Notes under the pieces: generated by a model | What the model saw: the letters and a program-made list of their open reading frames with translations, nothing else | Databases searched by the model: none | What the model was told of the DNA's origin: nothing | Program-made: the position numbers and the translations under genes | Part shown: piece by piece, positions 21,545-32,836 of the stretch | Layout of the letters: each line of letters opens with the position of its first letter | How positions within the stretch are numbered: position 1 is the stretch's first letter | Assembly (NCBI GenBank): GCA_024760905.1 | Contig: CM045729.1 | Span: 62,553,080-62,617,079 of the forward strand | DNA length: 64,000 nt | From: Plotosus lineatus | Taxonomy: Eukaryota; Chordata; Actinopteri; Siluriformes; Plotosidae | Reading direction: 5' to 3'

Positions 21545-22035
21545 CCGTACAAAAAAAAAAAAAAAAAGTTGGAAGTTTTTCTGACAACTTTTTGGAAGAT
21601 AACTTTGGAATCTTTGGAAGCTGGGACATCTGGAGGTCTCAACTTACTCAGTAAGACTTCGTTCCTTAGAAAATAGCCAACAGGGGCTTTAGCCAACTCC
21701 TCATCCAGGAGGGCAGTGTCAAAGAGAGGCTTGAAAGCGGGATCATCTTTCTGTTACTGTATCAGTCTTTCTCTTGACAAAGACATATCACGATCGGATA
21801 TAGGCAACATCTAATTGGCCTTATCCTGGTACTCACTGGGTTCTGCAATTATCTGCGATAAATTTCTAATGTCATTTTCAGAATTGGCCCTCTGAAACTT
21901 GGACATTTTCTTGACCAGGGCTGGCATCACTGGGCAAGAAGGAAGCACATCCTGCTTACCTTCTCTGACACTGTCATCCTGTGATGATGCCATTTGTTTA
22001 TCGGTCTCGGGCCTAGTGTCGGCCCTCTGGCAACA
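21545..22035 (-). pseudogene. Gypsy-type LTR retrotransposon pol remnant (region before integrase)
   Basis: The minus strand reads, across two frames, as the linker between RNase H and integrase of a Gypsy polyprotein. There is an upstream part with a lysine-rich stretch, then RERLIQ, DDPAFKPLFDTALLDEEL, APVGYFLRNEVLLSKLRPP and VIFQKVV, which are landmarks of this linker in fish Gypsy elements. A stop lies near 21813 and another near 21752. A poly(A/T) run at 21551-21567 ends the similarity. No LTRs, primer site or integrase core are visible, so this is an isolated fragment. Confidence 0.6.
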
Positions 22036-22037
22036 TC

Positions 22038-22101
22038 TGACACACACACACACACACACACATACATACATATATACATACACACACACACACATATATA
22101 T
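22038..22101. repeat. (CA)n/(TA)n microsatellite
   Basis: CA units with CATA interruptions, directly abutting the 5'-truncated RTE copy. Confidence 0.9.
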
Positions 22102-22630
22102 GGCTGGAATGGTTGGAGAAAAGTGTCCGGTGTGATGTGCGATAGGAGAGTGTCAGCAAGAATGAAGGGAAAAGTGTACAAGACGGTGGTGAGGCCAGCG
22201 ATGTTGTATGGATTAGAAACAGTGGCGCTGAGGAAAAGGCAGGAGGCAGAGCTGGAGGTAGCGGAGATGAAAATGTTGAGGTTCTCTTTGGGAGTAACGA
22301 GGATGGATAGGATCAGAAATGAGTATATCAGAGGGACAGCCCACGTAAGATGTTTTGGAGACAAAGTCAGAGAGGCTAGATTGAGATGGTTTGGACATGT
22401 ACAGAGGAGGGATAGTGAGCATATTGGCAGTAGGATGCTGAGGTTGGAACTACCAGGCAGAAGGCCTCGAGGAAGACCAAAGAAGAGATTTTTGGATGTG
22501 GTGAAGGAAGACATGAAGGTCGTTGGAGTCAGAAAAGAAGATGAGGAGGACAGGGTGAGGTGGAGGCGGATGATTTGCTGTGGCGACCCCTGAAGGGAGC
22601 AGCCGAAAGTAAAAGAAGAAGAAGAAGAAG
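22102..22630 (+). mobile_element. 5'-truncated RTE-type LINE (copy C)
   Basis: Plus-strand 3' end of the RTE family. It starts abruptly after the microsatellite at ggctggaatggttgg and ends with gcgacccctgaagggagcagccgaaag and a (GAA)n tail. The C-terminal coding part is open from GWNGWRKVSGVM to the normal stop at 22593 and contains RWFGHVQRRDSEHIG and PGRRPRGRPKKRF. It is nearly identical to the same part of copy E (36-39 kb). Confidence 0.9.
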
Positions 22631-22639
22631 ATATGAACA

Positions 22640-23195
22640 TCTATATTTGTTATATCCTAATGAGTTAAGATGAAACAAACTAGCTGTCTCTGTTTGGGCA
22701 GACAAAGTTTGTTATCAGGTTGGCACTGAACTGTGGTTCAGAGTCACAGAGGTGAGTCTTGAATCAAGATTATGTTTCCGAGAGCACACCATTGTATGAT
22801 TATTGGTATCTGTGTTCACTCACAGTACTGAAATTACTCTAAGTAGAGTAGAATCAAGCCTCAGTCAAATGTGATTCTGACTAAATCAACTCGAAAAAAC
22901 CAAACAATACTAAAATGTGACTTTAAACCAATTACAATGTTCTAAAAATCTAATTTTAAACTACTGTAAGAACTAACAGCAAAAACAACAAATTGTCTTA
23001 CAAAGTAAGACATCCCAATGTTCAACTTAATAAAAATTAAATAAAGAATACTGTTGGTAAGGTAATACGTCATCCCCTCTGTTGTGTCACCATTTCAACC
23101 AGTGAGGCACCCATAGAGTACAATGTACTTTTGCTAGGCACACATGGGTTATTCTAGTTTGTGGAAGTATTTATGAAATGTCTCATTACTGGGTG
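22640..23195. other. No recognised feature
   Basis: Non-repetitive AT-rich sequence without a long open frame. Confidence 0.5.
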
Positions 23196-23204
23196 CTGGA
23201 TGAA

Positions 23205-23405
23205 TGTTTTGCCCCCTGTCAATTAAACATAAATTTGTTTTGGGATTTCTCGATTTTTTTCAACATGATCCCACACACAAATCATCTCCAAAATTGAATA
23301 GATTCTTTCCAACTTGAAAATCAGTTGAGTAATTTTGGGTAATCCTGCTAAAAGACAAACAAACAGACAGATGCTAGTGAATACATAACTTCATCTGTCA
23401 AGCAG
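23205..23405 (-). repeat. Worn interspersed repeat, reversed relative of the one at 19.3 kb
   Basis: The reverse strand reads agttatgtattcactagcat, then gtttgtttgtcttttagcagg, then attactcaactgattttcaa. This resembles the order of words in the family with the cctccgccaaggag start. Similarity is weak. Confidence 0.4.
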
Positions 23406-23499
23406 TGGTGACAGTAATCAATATATTTATGGTCGAAAAGAAATAACCCATTGTCCTAATACGATTTACTATTCGATAATAAAATTACTGGTCAACATC

Positions 23500-23765
23500 C
23501 ATCCAGCCATTATCTAAAGTTCTTATAATGGGAAGTTGGACCAATCCACGCTGACCTTATGTAAGAGACAGGGTGCAACCTGAACAGACTGCAAGTCTAC
23601 TGCAGGGTTTGCATAGAAACAAACAACTATTCACACTCACATTCACACCGATGGACAGTTTACAGCAGACTGTGGACGGAAACTGTAGCACCTAAAAGAA
23701 GCCCAGACAACTATGGAGAGAACATGCTAATCACAAAGAAATCCACCTGGCTAAAATTTTAACCC
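23500..23765 (-). mobile_element. Old tRNA-derived SINE (S1-like)
   Basis: It contains phrases of the S1 group in reverse orientation (attcacactcacattcacacc, tgtggacggaaact, agcccagacaactatggag, aacatgctaatcac, aatttta-acccacgcc) with many substitutions. Confidence 0.5.
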
Positions 23766-23789
23766 ACGCCATTATTTTGTTCATTCATT

Positions 23790-23985
23790 CAGGCCCTGTT
23801 ATGGCCTGGCGAGCTGTCCAGGGTGTACCCCGCCTTCGTCCAGAGACAGATGGAGGAGTCATTCATTCATTTTCTGAACCGTTTAATACTTATTATGGTT
23901 GCGGGGAGGCTGGTGTCATCTCAGCTGACTTTGGGCGAGGGTAGGGTACACCCTGGACAGCTCGCCAGGCCATCCCAGCCATTAT
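23790..23985. mobile_element. Head-to-head pair of SINE tail I fragments
   Basis: A plus-oriented piece (ggccctgttatggcctggcgagctgtccagg) at 23792-23850 is followed by a minus-oriented piece (ctgaaccgtttaatacttatt to cagctcgccaggccatc) at 23873-23978. The two are inverted copies of the same tail. Confidence 0.6.
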
Positions 23986-24471
23986 TCTTGTTTATTTTAT
24001 TTATTCATCTATCCATCCATTTTTATTTAATGAATGTATTCATGAAATTCCTATTTATCATTATGAAAAGACAATTGGGTGTGGATGGTGAATGTGTGAA
24101 CAAACTGTGCTATAAATAGCACCAGATTCAGCACTCTGCAGTAGTCTTGAGCATTTTTTGAATGAATTCTTTTCGCCCACTTGAACCAATGGCATTCATC
24201 ACAGACATCAAACAAAAACTTTCTCTGGCTGCATGAATGCGTTCACTTTGATCTGTGGACACTTTAGAAAGAAATGTGCCAGTGGACATTATTGTTGTGA
24301 TACTAGGTGTAGTAATCAAACCAGAGCAGACAAAATGAAGGGAGGTGATCAGCAGAGTTGTGCATTGGGTATAGTAGCACAGGCAGGATGTGTGGGATAT
24401 TGAATGGAACAGAATCTGCCCTGATTGCAGAAAAAGAGGTTTGTTATGCTTTGAATAAATACTATGTAGGC

Positions 24472-24667
24472 CGCATGGTGACACAGTGATTAGCATGTCT
24501 GCCTCAGAGCAATAAGGTCCTGGGCTTGATTCTCATACTCGGGTATTTTTGTGTAAAGTTCGCATGTTCTCCCCGTGCCTGCATGGATTTTCTCAGGGTA
24601 CTCCAGTTTCCTCCCACAGTCCAAAAACATGCACAATAGGCTGACTGGCGGTTACAAATCACCTCTA

Positions 24668-24730
<63 letters not shown>

Positions 24731-24930
24731 CAGTGAGTGTGTATGTGTGTTCGTGTGTGTGTGTGTGTGTGTGTCTGTGTGTGTGTGTGGGTCTATGTGT
24801 TTTTGCCCTGCAATGGCCTGGGGAACTGTTCATGGTGTACCCCAACTTTTGCACAGAGTGGGATGAAATCGATGCCAGCCTCCCCATGACTCGAATTAGC
24901 ATTAAGGGGCTTAGAAAATGAATAAATGAA
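24472..24930 (+). mobile_element. tRNA-derived SINE (head S1, tail I) with internal (GT)n
   Basis: The head has the A-box-like gtgacacagtgattagc and the B-box-like gggcttgattctc, followed by cgcatgttctccccgtgcctg and cctcccacagtccaaaaac. The (GT)n at 24672-24790 grew from the gtgtgagtgtgtg phrase that sits at this point of the family. Tail I follows (ctgcaatggcctgg to ttagaaaatgaataaatgaatg). This copy shows the full S1-plus-tail-I order. Confidence 0.8.
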
Positions 24931-24934
24931 TGAA

Positions 24935-25485
24935 TAAATACTTATAATTTATGTATAAATACAAAATATTTATTTGTAAATAATTTTCACTGTGAGACAC
25001 CCTCAACTTAATTTCTCTGCATTAACAGGCATATACACAGAGCCTCCAGGTAAACGTGGTCAAGTAGGTGTCAGCTGATCATTACTACACTGGAGTCAAT
25101 CCACATGTTCCTTCCTATATACAGTAATTGATTTTTTAAACCTACTACCTAATTATCTTTTCATATAACTATAACACATTTTTTATAGCAATGTAATTTT
25201 CATTTTTTTTTTTTTTAATAGTTGTAAATTGTAGTGAAGCATGAAGGCCAGGGTGAACGTACAAACATACTTAAGAAACTATGGAATTTATTTCTCATGG
25301 CTGGACTGCATCTGATCCGTTCGCCATCCATATGCATTGTGATGCTAATTGACTGTTATGCATTGCTAAGCTGCTTGATGAAGCTTGTCAAAGATGCTGA
25401 AAACAGTATACAGTATTAATAACAGATTTAAAAAAAAACAACAACATCCAAACAACAGCAAATTAATATAATTATAGTATGTCAG
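24935..25485. other. No recognised feature
   Basis: AT-rich with short A and T runs and no clear repeat or coding signal. Confidence 0.5.
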
Positions 25486-25541
25486 AACTAGTGGTGGGCA
25501 AGTTACTTTTAAAAAGTAATTACTGTAGTCATAGTTAGTAG

Positions 25542-25852
25542 TTCTTCTTTTCCTTTCGGCTGTTCCCTTCAGGGGTCGTCACAGCGAATCATCTGCCTCC
25601 ATCTCACCCTATCCTCTGCATCTTCTACTCTTACACCAACTACCCTCATGTCGTCCTTCACCACATCCATAAATCTTCTCTTTGTTCTTCCTCTAGTCCT
25701 TCTGCCTGGTAGTTCCAACCTCAGCATCCTACTACCAATATACTCACTATCCCTCCTCTGTACATGTCCAAACCATCTCAATCTAGACTCTCTGACTTTG
25801 TCTCCAATGTGCTGTCCCTGATGTACTCATTTGTCCCTCTGATGTACTCATT
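25542..25852 (-). mobile_element. 5'-truncated RTE-type LINE (copy D) with target duplication
   Basis: Reverse-strand 3' end of the RTE family, from the cttctttt tail and gtcacagcgaatcatctg to the RWFGHVQRRDSEYIG coding block (25569-25781). The direct repeat agtcatagttagtag before 25542 recurs, slightly changed, from 25853. This is a target-site duplication and shows the copy landed in the gttac-rich end of the hAT element. Confidence 0.82.
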
Positions 25853-25987
25853 AGTCATAGTTATAGTTAGTAGTTACTTCTCCCAAAAAGTAATTATTAA
25901 GAGTTATTAAATGGAATACTACACTATAAAAGAAACTAGATACCAGGGAAAGTAACTACAGTATTGGTTTTACTATTAGATCCTAAA

Positions 25988-26347
25988 CATTCATTCATCT
26001 ATCCACCCATAAATTAATTTGTGTAACTGCTTAATCCTAATTAGGGTCACGGGGAGGCTGGCACCCATCCCAGCCGACTCCGGGCAAGAGCAGATAACAC
26101 CCTGGACAGCACACCAAGCCATCGCAGGGCGGAAACACGCAGACAGCTTTACAGCTACTCTTGTCGAAAGTCAGCAATGGTTCTTTTACATGAACCTCAC
26201 ACCATAGACAGTGAGAGACATGGCTGGCCTTTGATAAGCCAGTTAGCTGCACCGGAGGGACAGTGACAACCTGTGGTGGGTAGGGGTTGAACCCCCAACC
26301 TTAGGATCAGTGATCCAGCACCTTATACCAGTAGACCACTACTGCCC
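25988..26347 (-). mobile_element. tRNA-derived SINE (head S2, tail I)
   Basis: In reverse: the head gggcagtagtggtctactgg with B box gggttcaacccct, then the S2 body (gtcactgtccctccgg, tatcaaaggccagccatgtc, actgtctatggtgtgagg, gaaccattgctgactttcg), then tail I (gctgtccagggtgttatc to ttaggattaagc). Full length, about 350 bp. Confidence 0.85.
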
Positions 26348-26475
26348 TTTCCATCCATAGGGTCCTTCCTAACGCTCTTCCATCCACCCATCCATTCATG
26401 CATTCATTCATCTACCCAGCTACTGTGAGCATCTTAGCCCTTAAACCAGTGATAAACCAGAGGTATTCTTATTAT

Positions 26476-27008
26476 TCAAATACGCACGCTCAACATCTTT
26501 TTGTATTTAGAAAATATCCTTCTGCTTGGCAGACTGGCACCTGCTCTCCGTGGTATTTTGCCAATGAGGTGTCCGAAGGAGTCTGAGTCAAGTGCTAACT
26601 GGGACATGTTCTCATCAACATACCTACGTATCATTCCATTCTGTTCAGTCTGTGTCACAAGGTTTTTGTGAAGCTGGAGCACAGAAATTTAGCTTTAGCT
26701 GCTTGGATAGATCACTTGGAAGCACACTGCGTCCTTTCTTAGCGGAGCTCATGTTAGCCACACCTGGCCTGCTATCATCATCAACAGTGTTAGCAACAAT
26801 GTTTTTGGCCACTAGTTTTGTATAAAGCGTGTGCCATTGAGAAATGCTTCGTTAGATTAGAGTTGCTTACAATGGACATGGACAAACACTCCGCTGCGAG
26901 ACATAATATACACTTCAAATGTACAGTCTTGCCTTTTACCTCAAGGAGATTAAAATAGTGTCTGTACTTCCATTTTGCAAATGCCAACTTCTCCTGCAGA
27001 CTGGCCAT
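26476..27008 (-). pseudogene. ZBED-like hAT transposase, N-terminal fragments
   Basis: The minus strand opens with MASLQEKLAFAKWKYRHYF and a BED-type zinc finger, LKCILCLAAECL to NLTKHFSMAH (CxxC and HxxxxH ligands present). After a frameshift, a second fragment, IRRYVDENMSQLALDSDSFGHLIGKIP, corresponds to the segment just after the finger in ZBED1/ZBED4-type hAT proteins. The catalytic core and C-terminus are absent, so the element cannot move by itself. Confidence 0.7.
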
Positions 27009-27469
27009 TGCTACAGCTTACTGCTACTAGTTTTGGTGTGTGAGGCAGCTGTATGCATCTGTGGTTTTCTGTAAATACTGCCTCTGATTGGCCTATTATA
27101 AAAGTTTACTCTGGCTTAGCAAATCATCATTAGTTATGTGGTTGTCTCACACCTCTCTGCTCCCGACTTAAAGAAAAAAAACAAAACAGGTTTGCAGCTC
27201 CTGTGGCGGAGAGCCAAGTCATATTACAACTTCTATGAGTACCCTTAGTTTATAATGTGTGATTTAATTGTTGATAACAGTTAAAGGCATTGTAACGATG
27301 GAAACTAATTGCTTAGATTACCTGTCTCTGAAAAAGATTAACGCTATTACTAACGCTGTTATTCCTATCACTGATCTGAACACCTAAGAAAAACCATCGA
27401 TTTGATTTTAAAACACCTGAAAGGTTTGAGCCTTATGCAGTAGCAAGTCAGAGCTGCATGCAGGGTTCT

Positions 27470-27487
27470 GTGTGTGTGTGTGTGTGC

Positions 27488-27546
<59 letters not shown>
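27470..27546. repeat. (GT)n microsatellite
   Basis: GT run with two GC interruptions. Confidence 0.95.
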
Positions 27547-27548
<2 letters not shown>

Positions 27549-27654
27549 ACCGCACAATACGACCTGAAAGAGGAATAGGGAAAGAAAATATGTAGTACTT
27601 TATATCTAACAAAACTTGAGCAACAACAAATTCAAGTTGTATTATAGTAGCCCC

Positions 27655-27895
27655 AGGCTCTGGGTGTCTGTATGATGTTTTCATATTTTCCCAGTTTCTT
27701 TCCACATTACAAAAGCATGCATGTTTTGCTACCTGGCTTTTCAAAATTGGCCCTCGGTGTAAGTATAAATGTTCGTGGTTGTGTGTTGGCCCTGTGATGG
27801 CCTTTCGCGCTGTCCAGGGTGTACACCCTTGCCCCGAGTCGGCTGAGATGAGCACCAGTCTCCCCCTCAAATCGAATTAGAATGGATTATGTGGT
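27655..27895 (+). mobile_element. SINE (S1 body, tail I), worn
   Basis: It contains acaaaagcatgcatg, aaaattggccctcggtg and then tail I (ggccctgtgatggcc to gtggttcagaaaattaatga). The tRNA head is not recognisable. Confidence 0.6.
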
Positions 27896-27904
27896 TCAGA
27901 AAAT

Positions 27905-28040
27905 TAATGAACTGGCCCTGTGATGGTCTGGCAAGCTTTTCAGGCTTATTGCCCACTGTCAGCTAAGATAGGCTCCATTAGGCCTAATTACAGCCCTAGT
28001 GGAATTAAGCAGTTTGGCAAATGAGTGAGTATATAGTTGC
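27905..28040 (+). mobile_element. SINE tail I fragment
   Basis: A second tail follows at once: ggccctgtgatggtctggcaagc to agcagtttggcaaatgagtg. It may be a tandem tail or a separate truncated insertion. Confidence 0.5.
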
Positions 28041-28044
28041 TTAA

Positions 28045-28590
28045 ATCGTTATTTCTTCCCAAACCAATGATTAGACCTTTTTATGAACGCTGAACTGAAT
28101 GCTTCGTTTACAAAGAATAGACTTGTACTTGAGCTTCGTTCACTCTCGCTGCACTTTACTGTTTTAAAGTCCGTTCCTTATTCTGATGCAGATTATATAG
28201 TTATTTTTTTACTGATGCGTGTTATGTTTTTTTTTTTTTTTTTTTGTGCAATTTTCCGATATGCAGATATATCTGTGATGCTCCTCTCTTTCTTTCTGTA
28301 CTATCTTTTTATTTACCAATCATTTAGAGAATTTAAATCCAAATCCAAATCAGTCTCCAATAACACATCTTTATCACATGATTGTCATGAATGAACACAA
28401 TAAATTCTTGATATTTGTTTGGTGTTTTTATTCACAATTCTTGAACTGAACCAATTTTAAATAAAATAGCTTTTAAATTACTTAACTATTACAAATAGAG
28501 TGTTGCATACAATTAAATTAAAAATGTCACGATGGAGAGGTAGAGAGAGTAATTATGATACCAGAAGTATCACTTTAAAAACACTCACAA
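28045..28590. other. No recognised feature
   Basis: AT-rich. A T run at 28228-28245 and short tandem words (aaatccaaatcc near 28335) are the only notable points. Confidence 0.45.
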
Positions 28591-28594
28591 CTCG

Positions 28595-28790
28595 GGTGAA
28601 GATTTGGAGGCACCTGTTAGCCTGATGTACATATTTCTGGACTGCAGAAGGAAACCAGAGTACTGTACCAGGAAACCCACACCAGCACAGGGAAAGCATA
28701 CGAACTTCACACAAAACCACCCGCACGCGGGACCTTTCTAATGTGAGGCAGATGAGCTAACCACTACCCCTCCATGCCGCTCTCCCATTT
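28595..28790 (-). mobile_element. SINE fragment (S1-like), reversed
   Basis: Reverse-oriented phrases of the S1 family: ggaggcacctgttagcctgatgtacat, tggactgcagaaggaaacc, cagcacagggaaagc, aacttcacacaaaac and the head remains ctaaccactacccctccatgccg. Confidence 0.6.
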
Positions 28791-28791
28791 T

Positions 28792-29758
28792 TTTCTTATG
28801 TAGATAAGCACAGATTTTTTTAGGGACGATTGATTGCGATCAGGAACATGACCGCTTTATTTATTTGTTATAAATGTAGGACGGCCCAATTAATTGACGA
28901 TCACGATAGTCCTAGCCACAAGTTAACATAAATTTGACAGAGAACGTAGTCCTCTTGTATATGAAGATAAAGTCATTATAGGATTTAAATGTTTGAATTT
29001 AAAGTAAAATGTCTTGGTGTGCTTTGACTCCCGAAAAAAATGACTTTAATTAAATTAAATATGCAGCCCATCACAAAGCTAATAACAAGCTTCTAAATAG
29101 AGTTCAAAGGGACAAATATCAACAATTATAATACTGCATGCTGATGGGTAAGCTGAGGTAAACATATGTGAAAATCTGAAGAAATTTATGTTCACAAGTT
29201 GGGGGTTGCCCAAAATACATTTATTTTTTTACAGGAGTGTTCATTTTTTTAGTTGTCCAGAAAACAATACTGTATGCTTGTGGTGGTGGCCGCGGTGGAC
29301 ATTATAGGCGTATTATTTGTCTGATCTTTCTTGTTCTTTGTCTACTGTTATGGAGGAAGCCATATTGCCTTTTGGTTTCATGCTTTCTCCTTCTCTCTTT
29401 CCCTCATTCAAGTGTATCTTCAAATTTAAAGTCTCCATGCAGGGAAAGTCAATAGTTTTTAGTAAAATGAAAATTTGTTTATCTATGTATGTATGTACTT
29501 TCTATATGATTACTATTCCTTTGTAAGCCCATAATGATATGTCCCTTCACTTATGATGCAATACTGTACATCTGAAAATATGCCTGAAATTACACTTTTT
29601 TTATACCTTGAAATGCCAAATTCCTTGAGATGATATTGATACTAAGGCAGTGAGCATGATATCAATATGCTGTTGTGTCAGTATGCATGGAAACTTGTCA
29701 GATGACCTTAACAATCATGTTTATACAGCGCTATAGTAGCCTAACAACAACAACAATA
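28792..29758. other. No recognised feature
   Basis: Non-repetitive AT-rich stretch. The phrase ggacggcccaattaattgacgatcacgat (28880-28908) faintly resembles terminal words of some fish hAT elements, but no partner end was found. Confidence 0.4.
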
Positions 29759-29759
29759 T

Positions 29760-30039
<280 letters not shown>

Positions 30040-30040
<1 letters not shown>

Positions 30041-31427
30041 CTCACAAAAGCCTTAAAAGTAGATAGTCAAATAAAAATAAATGAGCCAAAAAAATGACAG
30101 ATAATTTATTTATTGAAGAAAAAATTGATCCAATATTACATATCTGTGAGTGGCAAAAGTTTGTGAACCTCTAGGATAAGCAGGTAATTTGAAGTTGAAA
30201 TTAGACTCGAGTGTTTTGAATCAGTGGGATAATAATCAGGTGAGAGTGGGCACCTTGTTTAATTTAAAGAACTATCAGAGTGTCAACACCTCTTTGTTGA
30301 AGTGCATCATAGCATGAACAAAGGAGATTTCTGAGGAGTTCAGAAAAACTGCTGTTGATGCTTTTCAGGCTAGAAAAGGTTACAAAACAATCTCTAAAAA
30401 GTTTAGGCTTCACCAAACCACAGTTAGACAGATTGAAAAAAAAAATAAGACCATTGCTACCCTCCCCAGGAGTGGTTGACCAATGAAGGTCACTCCAATA
30501 GCAAGGTGTGTGATTAGTCGGCAAGATCTCAAAGGATGCCAGGGTAACCTCTGAGGAACTGAAAGTCTTTCTTGCATTGAATTATGTTAATGATCATGAG
30601 TCCACCATCAGGAAAACATTGAACAACAATGGTGTTCATGGCAGAATTGCAAAAAGAAAGCAACTGCTTTCCAAAAAGAACATTTATGCTCATCTGCAGC
30701 TTATTAAATATCAAGTGGACAAACTAGAAGGTTACTGGATATCTTGTAGACAGATGATACCTAAATGGAACCTTTTTTTGTTTGAATAGGACGCATTATG
30801 TGTAGAGAAAGAAAAACACTGAATTCCAACATAATCACCATATCTTATCTGTGAAACATGGTGGTGGTAGTAGCATGGTTTGGAATTGCTTTACTGCATC
30901 TGGAGCAGGACAGCTTCCCATCATTGTCAAAAGAATAAATTATGAATTATTCCAGCAAATGTTAAAGGAAACCTGTACTGTATCTGTCATGCAACAGAAC
31001 ATGCAAGTCATTCTAACAAGGAATGGCTGAAAAGGAATAAAATTAATGCTTTTGACTGGCCAAGTCAAAGCCTTGATCCAAGCCGAAAAAAAACTTTAGT
31101 CCAGGGAGGGCCTGAAGCGAGCAGATCATGTGAAGAAACTCACTAACAGCCCAGAGGTGAAGCTGTTCTGTATAAAGGAATGAACTAAAATTCCTCCATG
31201 CTGATGTGCATGACTGATGAGCAATTACTGGAAATGTTTACTTGCAATTATCACTGCAAAAGGGGTCACACCTGATACTGACATCAAAGGTTCACATACT
31301 TTTTCTACTCACAGATATGTAAAATTAGACCATTTTCCTCAATAAATAAATAAATGAAAAAGTGCAATACTTTTTCTCATTTATTTAACTGGATTTACTT
31401 TATCTACTTTTAGTACTTTTGTGAAAA
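30040..31427 (+). mobile_element. Decayed Tc1/mariner DNA transposon with long terminal inverted repeats
   Basis: The left part (from ctcacaaaagccttaaaag through acatatctgtgagtgg to about 30165) matches the reverse of the right part (31295-31427: ttcacaaaagtactaaaag to acatatctgtgagtag). This gives inverted repeats of about 130 bp or more. Long TIRs around a single transposase gene are typical of many fish Tc1 elements. The left outer edge cannot be placed because the (TA)n tract begins there. Confidence 0.8.
30314..31260 (+). pseudogene. Tc1-like transposase, heavily decayed
   Basis: The N-terminal DNA-binding part can be read in pieces: SEEFRKTAVDAFQARKGYK, KKFRLHQTTVRQI, then the linker with KVTPIARCVI and NDHESTIRKTLNNNGVHGR. 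After 30790 the phrase gtgaaacatggtggtgg encodes the VKHGGGS motif that precedes the second catalytic aspartate. The last third is riddled with stops. There are at least four frameshifts or stops, the first right after the start MNKGDF at 30314. The DDE residues cannot be followed, so it is inactive. Confidence 0.75.
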
Positions 31428-31509
31428 TCTGGTGATGTCTTAGGTCATATGAAGAATGTTGAAATGAATAAAATTCTTAGAGAATCAGAAACTTTCACTC
31501 ACCACTACA

Positions 31510-31511
<2 letters not shown>

Positions 31512-31555
<44 letters not shown>
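31512..31555. repeat. (CA)n microsatellite
   Basis: Uninterrupted CA run. Confidence 0.95.
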
Positions 31556-31556
<1 letters not shown>

Positions 31557-31559
31557 TGC

Positions 31560-32430
31560 CTCGCCAGTATTCAACATTAAAATTATACTGTCATTATTTG
31601 GCCCTTTTCCTTCACCCCGTATAGAGATTACTTGCACAGACACTCATGCAAATTTACATGTTCATAAATACATTGATGTATAAAGTACTAAACATGAAAC
31701 CTTTTATTAGTACTTACTTATTACTAGGTGTCTGTATAGGCTTTTTAGAAAATTAGGGACATCCTTCTATAGACTTAGCAGATATGTTTAGGCTCATGAA
31801 AGGACTGAAGAAAGAAGCTGAGAGGGGGAATGTGAGATGCTGTCTCACTCCGAATACACAATGGAGTGGGGTTGTGAGACCAGAATGTCAATGGGTCCTT
31901 GGTGTGCCACACAGAATGATTAAACAGGTTTGTGAGTGAGTTCCATGAATTGAATCGGTGCATATGTGCACATGTTCAGCTATTTTTGTGCGGCGTGGGG
32001 TGGGGTGGGTGGGTGTGAGGGCATGAAATCATGTTTTGTAGCTGGGGATGACATGAAGAAAACAATGTGTAATATGTTCCTGTCTTTTGTGATGTAATAA
32101 TGACTAATTATTTTGCGTTTTACTCGCACTGTGCATACACAATAAAGCAAATCAGCCTAAACATCAAAGCTTTGGGAGTTTCTTCATGCTTTTTCCAGTC
32201 AAGTTCACCATAGAAGCAGCTATTCCTGGAGCATTCCAGTGCTTGAAAGGGTACCATAAAGTAATAAAGTATGGGTGGCATGGCTCTGCCCAAAAAAAAA
32301 AAAAAAAATGAGTTGTATTTTCATATGGGTGAATACAGAATTGGGAATCCAATTTCTGGATAGACACATATTTTCCTGTAATTTTTGCTCCATTAAAATG
32401 AATAAATTTTTAGAAGTAAAGTGCTCCAGC
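31560..32430. other. No recognised feature
   Basis: Non-repetitive. A G-rich stretch ggggtggggtgggtgggtg near 31998 and an A run at 32291-32306 are visible. Confidence 0.45.
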
Positions 32431-32437
32431 TCAGTCA

Positions 32438-32604
32438 TGCTCCATCAGAAAGAAACCAAACTTAATTTTCTTGCTCTGAACAATTTATAGAAACAGGAAT
32501 GTCAGTCATTTTTTGCATTGCACAGCAAACAGCCTTGGATGTTCTTCCCCGAATGCTTTCTAGCTCAAGAAACTTAAGTTTGGTTTCTTTCTGATGCAAC
32601 GAAC
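32438..32604. repeat. Inverted repeat forming a potential long hairpin
   Basis: The arm at 32443-32474 (catcagaaagaaaccaaactt and following) is nearly the exact reverse complement of the arm at about 32560-32600. The arms match for about 35 bp and the loop is about 85 bp. No coding signal or target duplication was seen. It could be a small foldback transposon or a transcribed hairpin. Confidence 0.75.
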
Positions 32605-32836
32605 ATAACATCATAACATCAACTACAGCGTAACCTGCTGAACCACAGCAACCAATATTCAAAAAATCTTATAATAAATTATGTCACACATAAATACTGT
32701 ACACCTTAGAAAATTATTTCATAAATATTGCATTGTATTATGATTTGAACTCCTATTGTTATATTTTCAGATTTATGGATGAATATTTATAATTGTGATT
32801 TAAAAATGATTACAGTGGTACCTCACCTTACGAAAG

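Larger units (their letters stand above)
25489..27373 (-). mobile_element. Old hAT-Ac-type DNA transposon hosting two insertions
   Basis: The left end TAGTGGTGGGCAAGTTACTTTT (C of CAG mutated to T) and the reversed right end CAGTGATAGGAATAACAGCGTTA resemble the ends of fish hAT-Ac elements, which carry repeated gttac/gtaac words just inside. The flanks gtcagaac and atctgaac could be a worn 8-bp target duplication (6 of 8 match). An RTE fragment (25542-25852) and a SINE (25988-26347) lie inside. Minus-strand transposase fragments occur at 26480-27008. Confidence 0.55.

Noticed and set aside
29237..29526. Short open frames with hydrophobic stretches that could be membrane proteins
   Set aside because: They are short, overlap in two frames, and hydrophobic runs arise from T-rich DNA.
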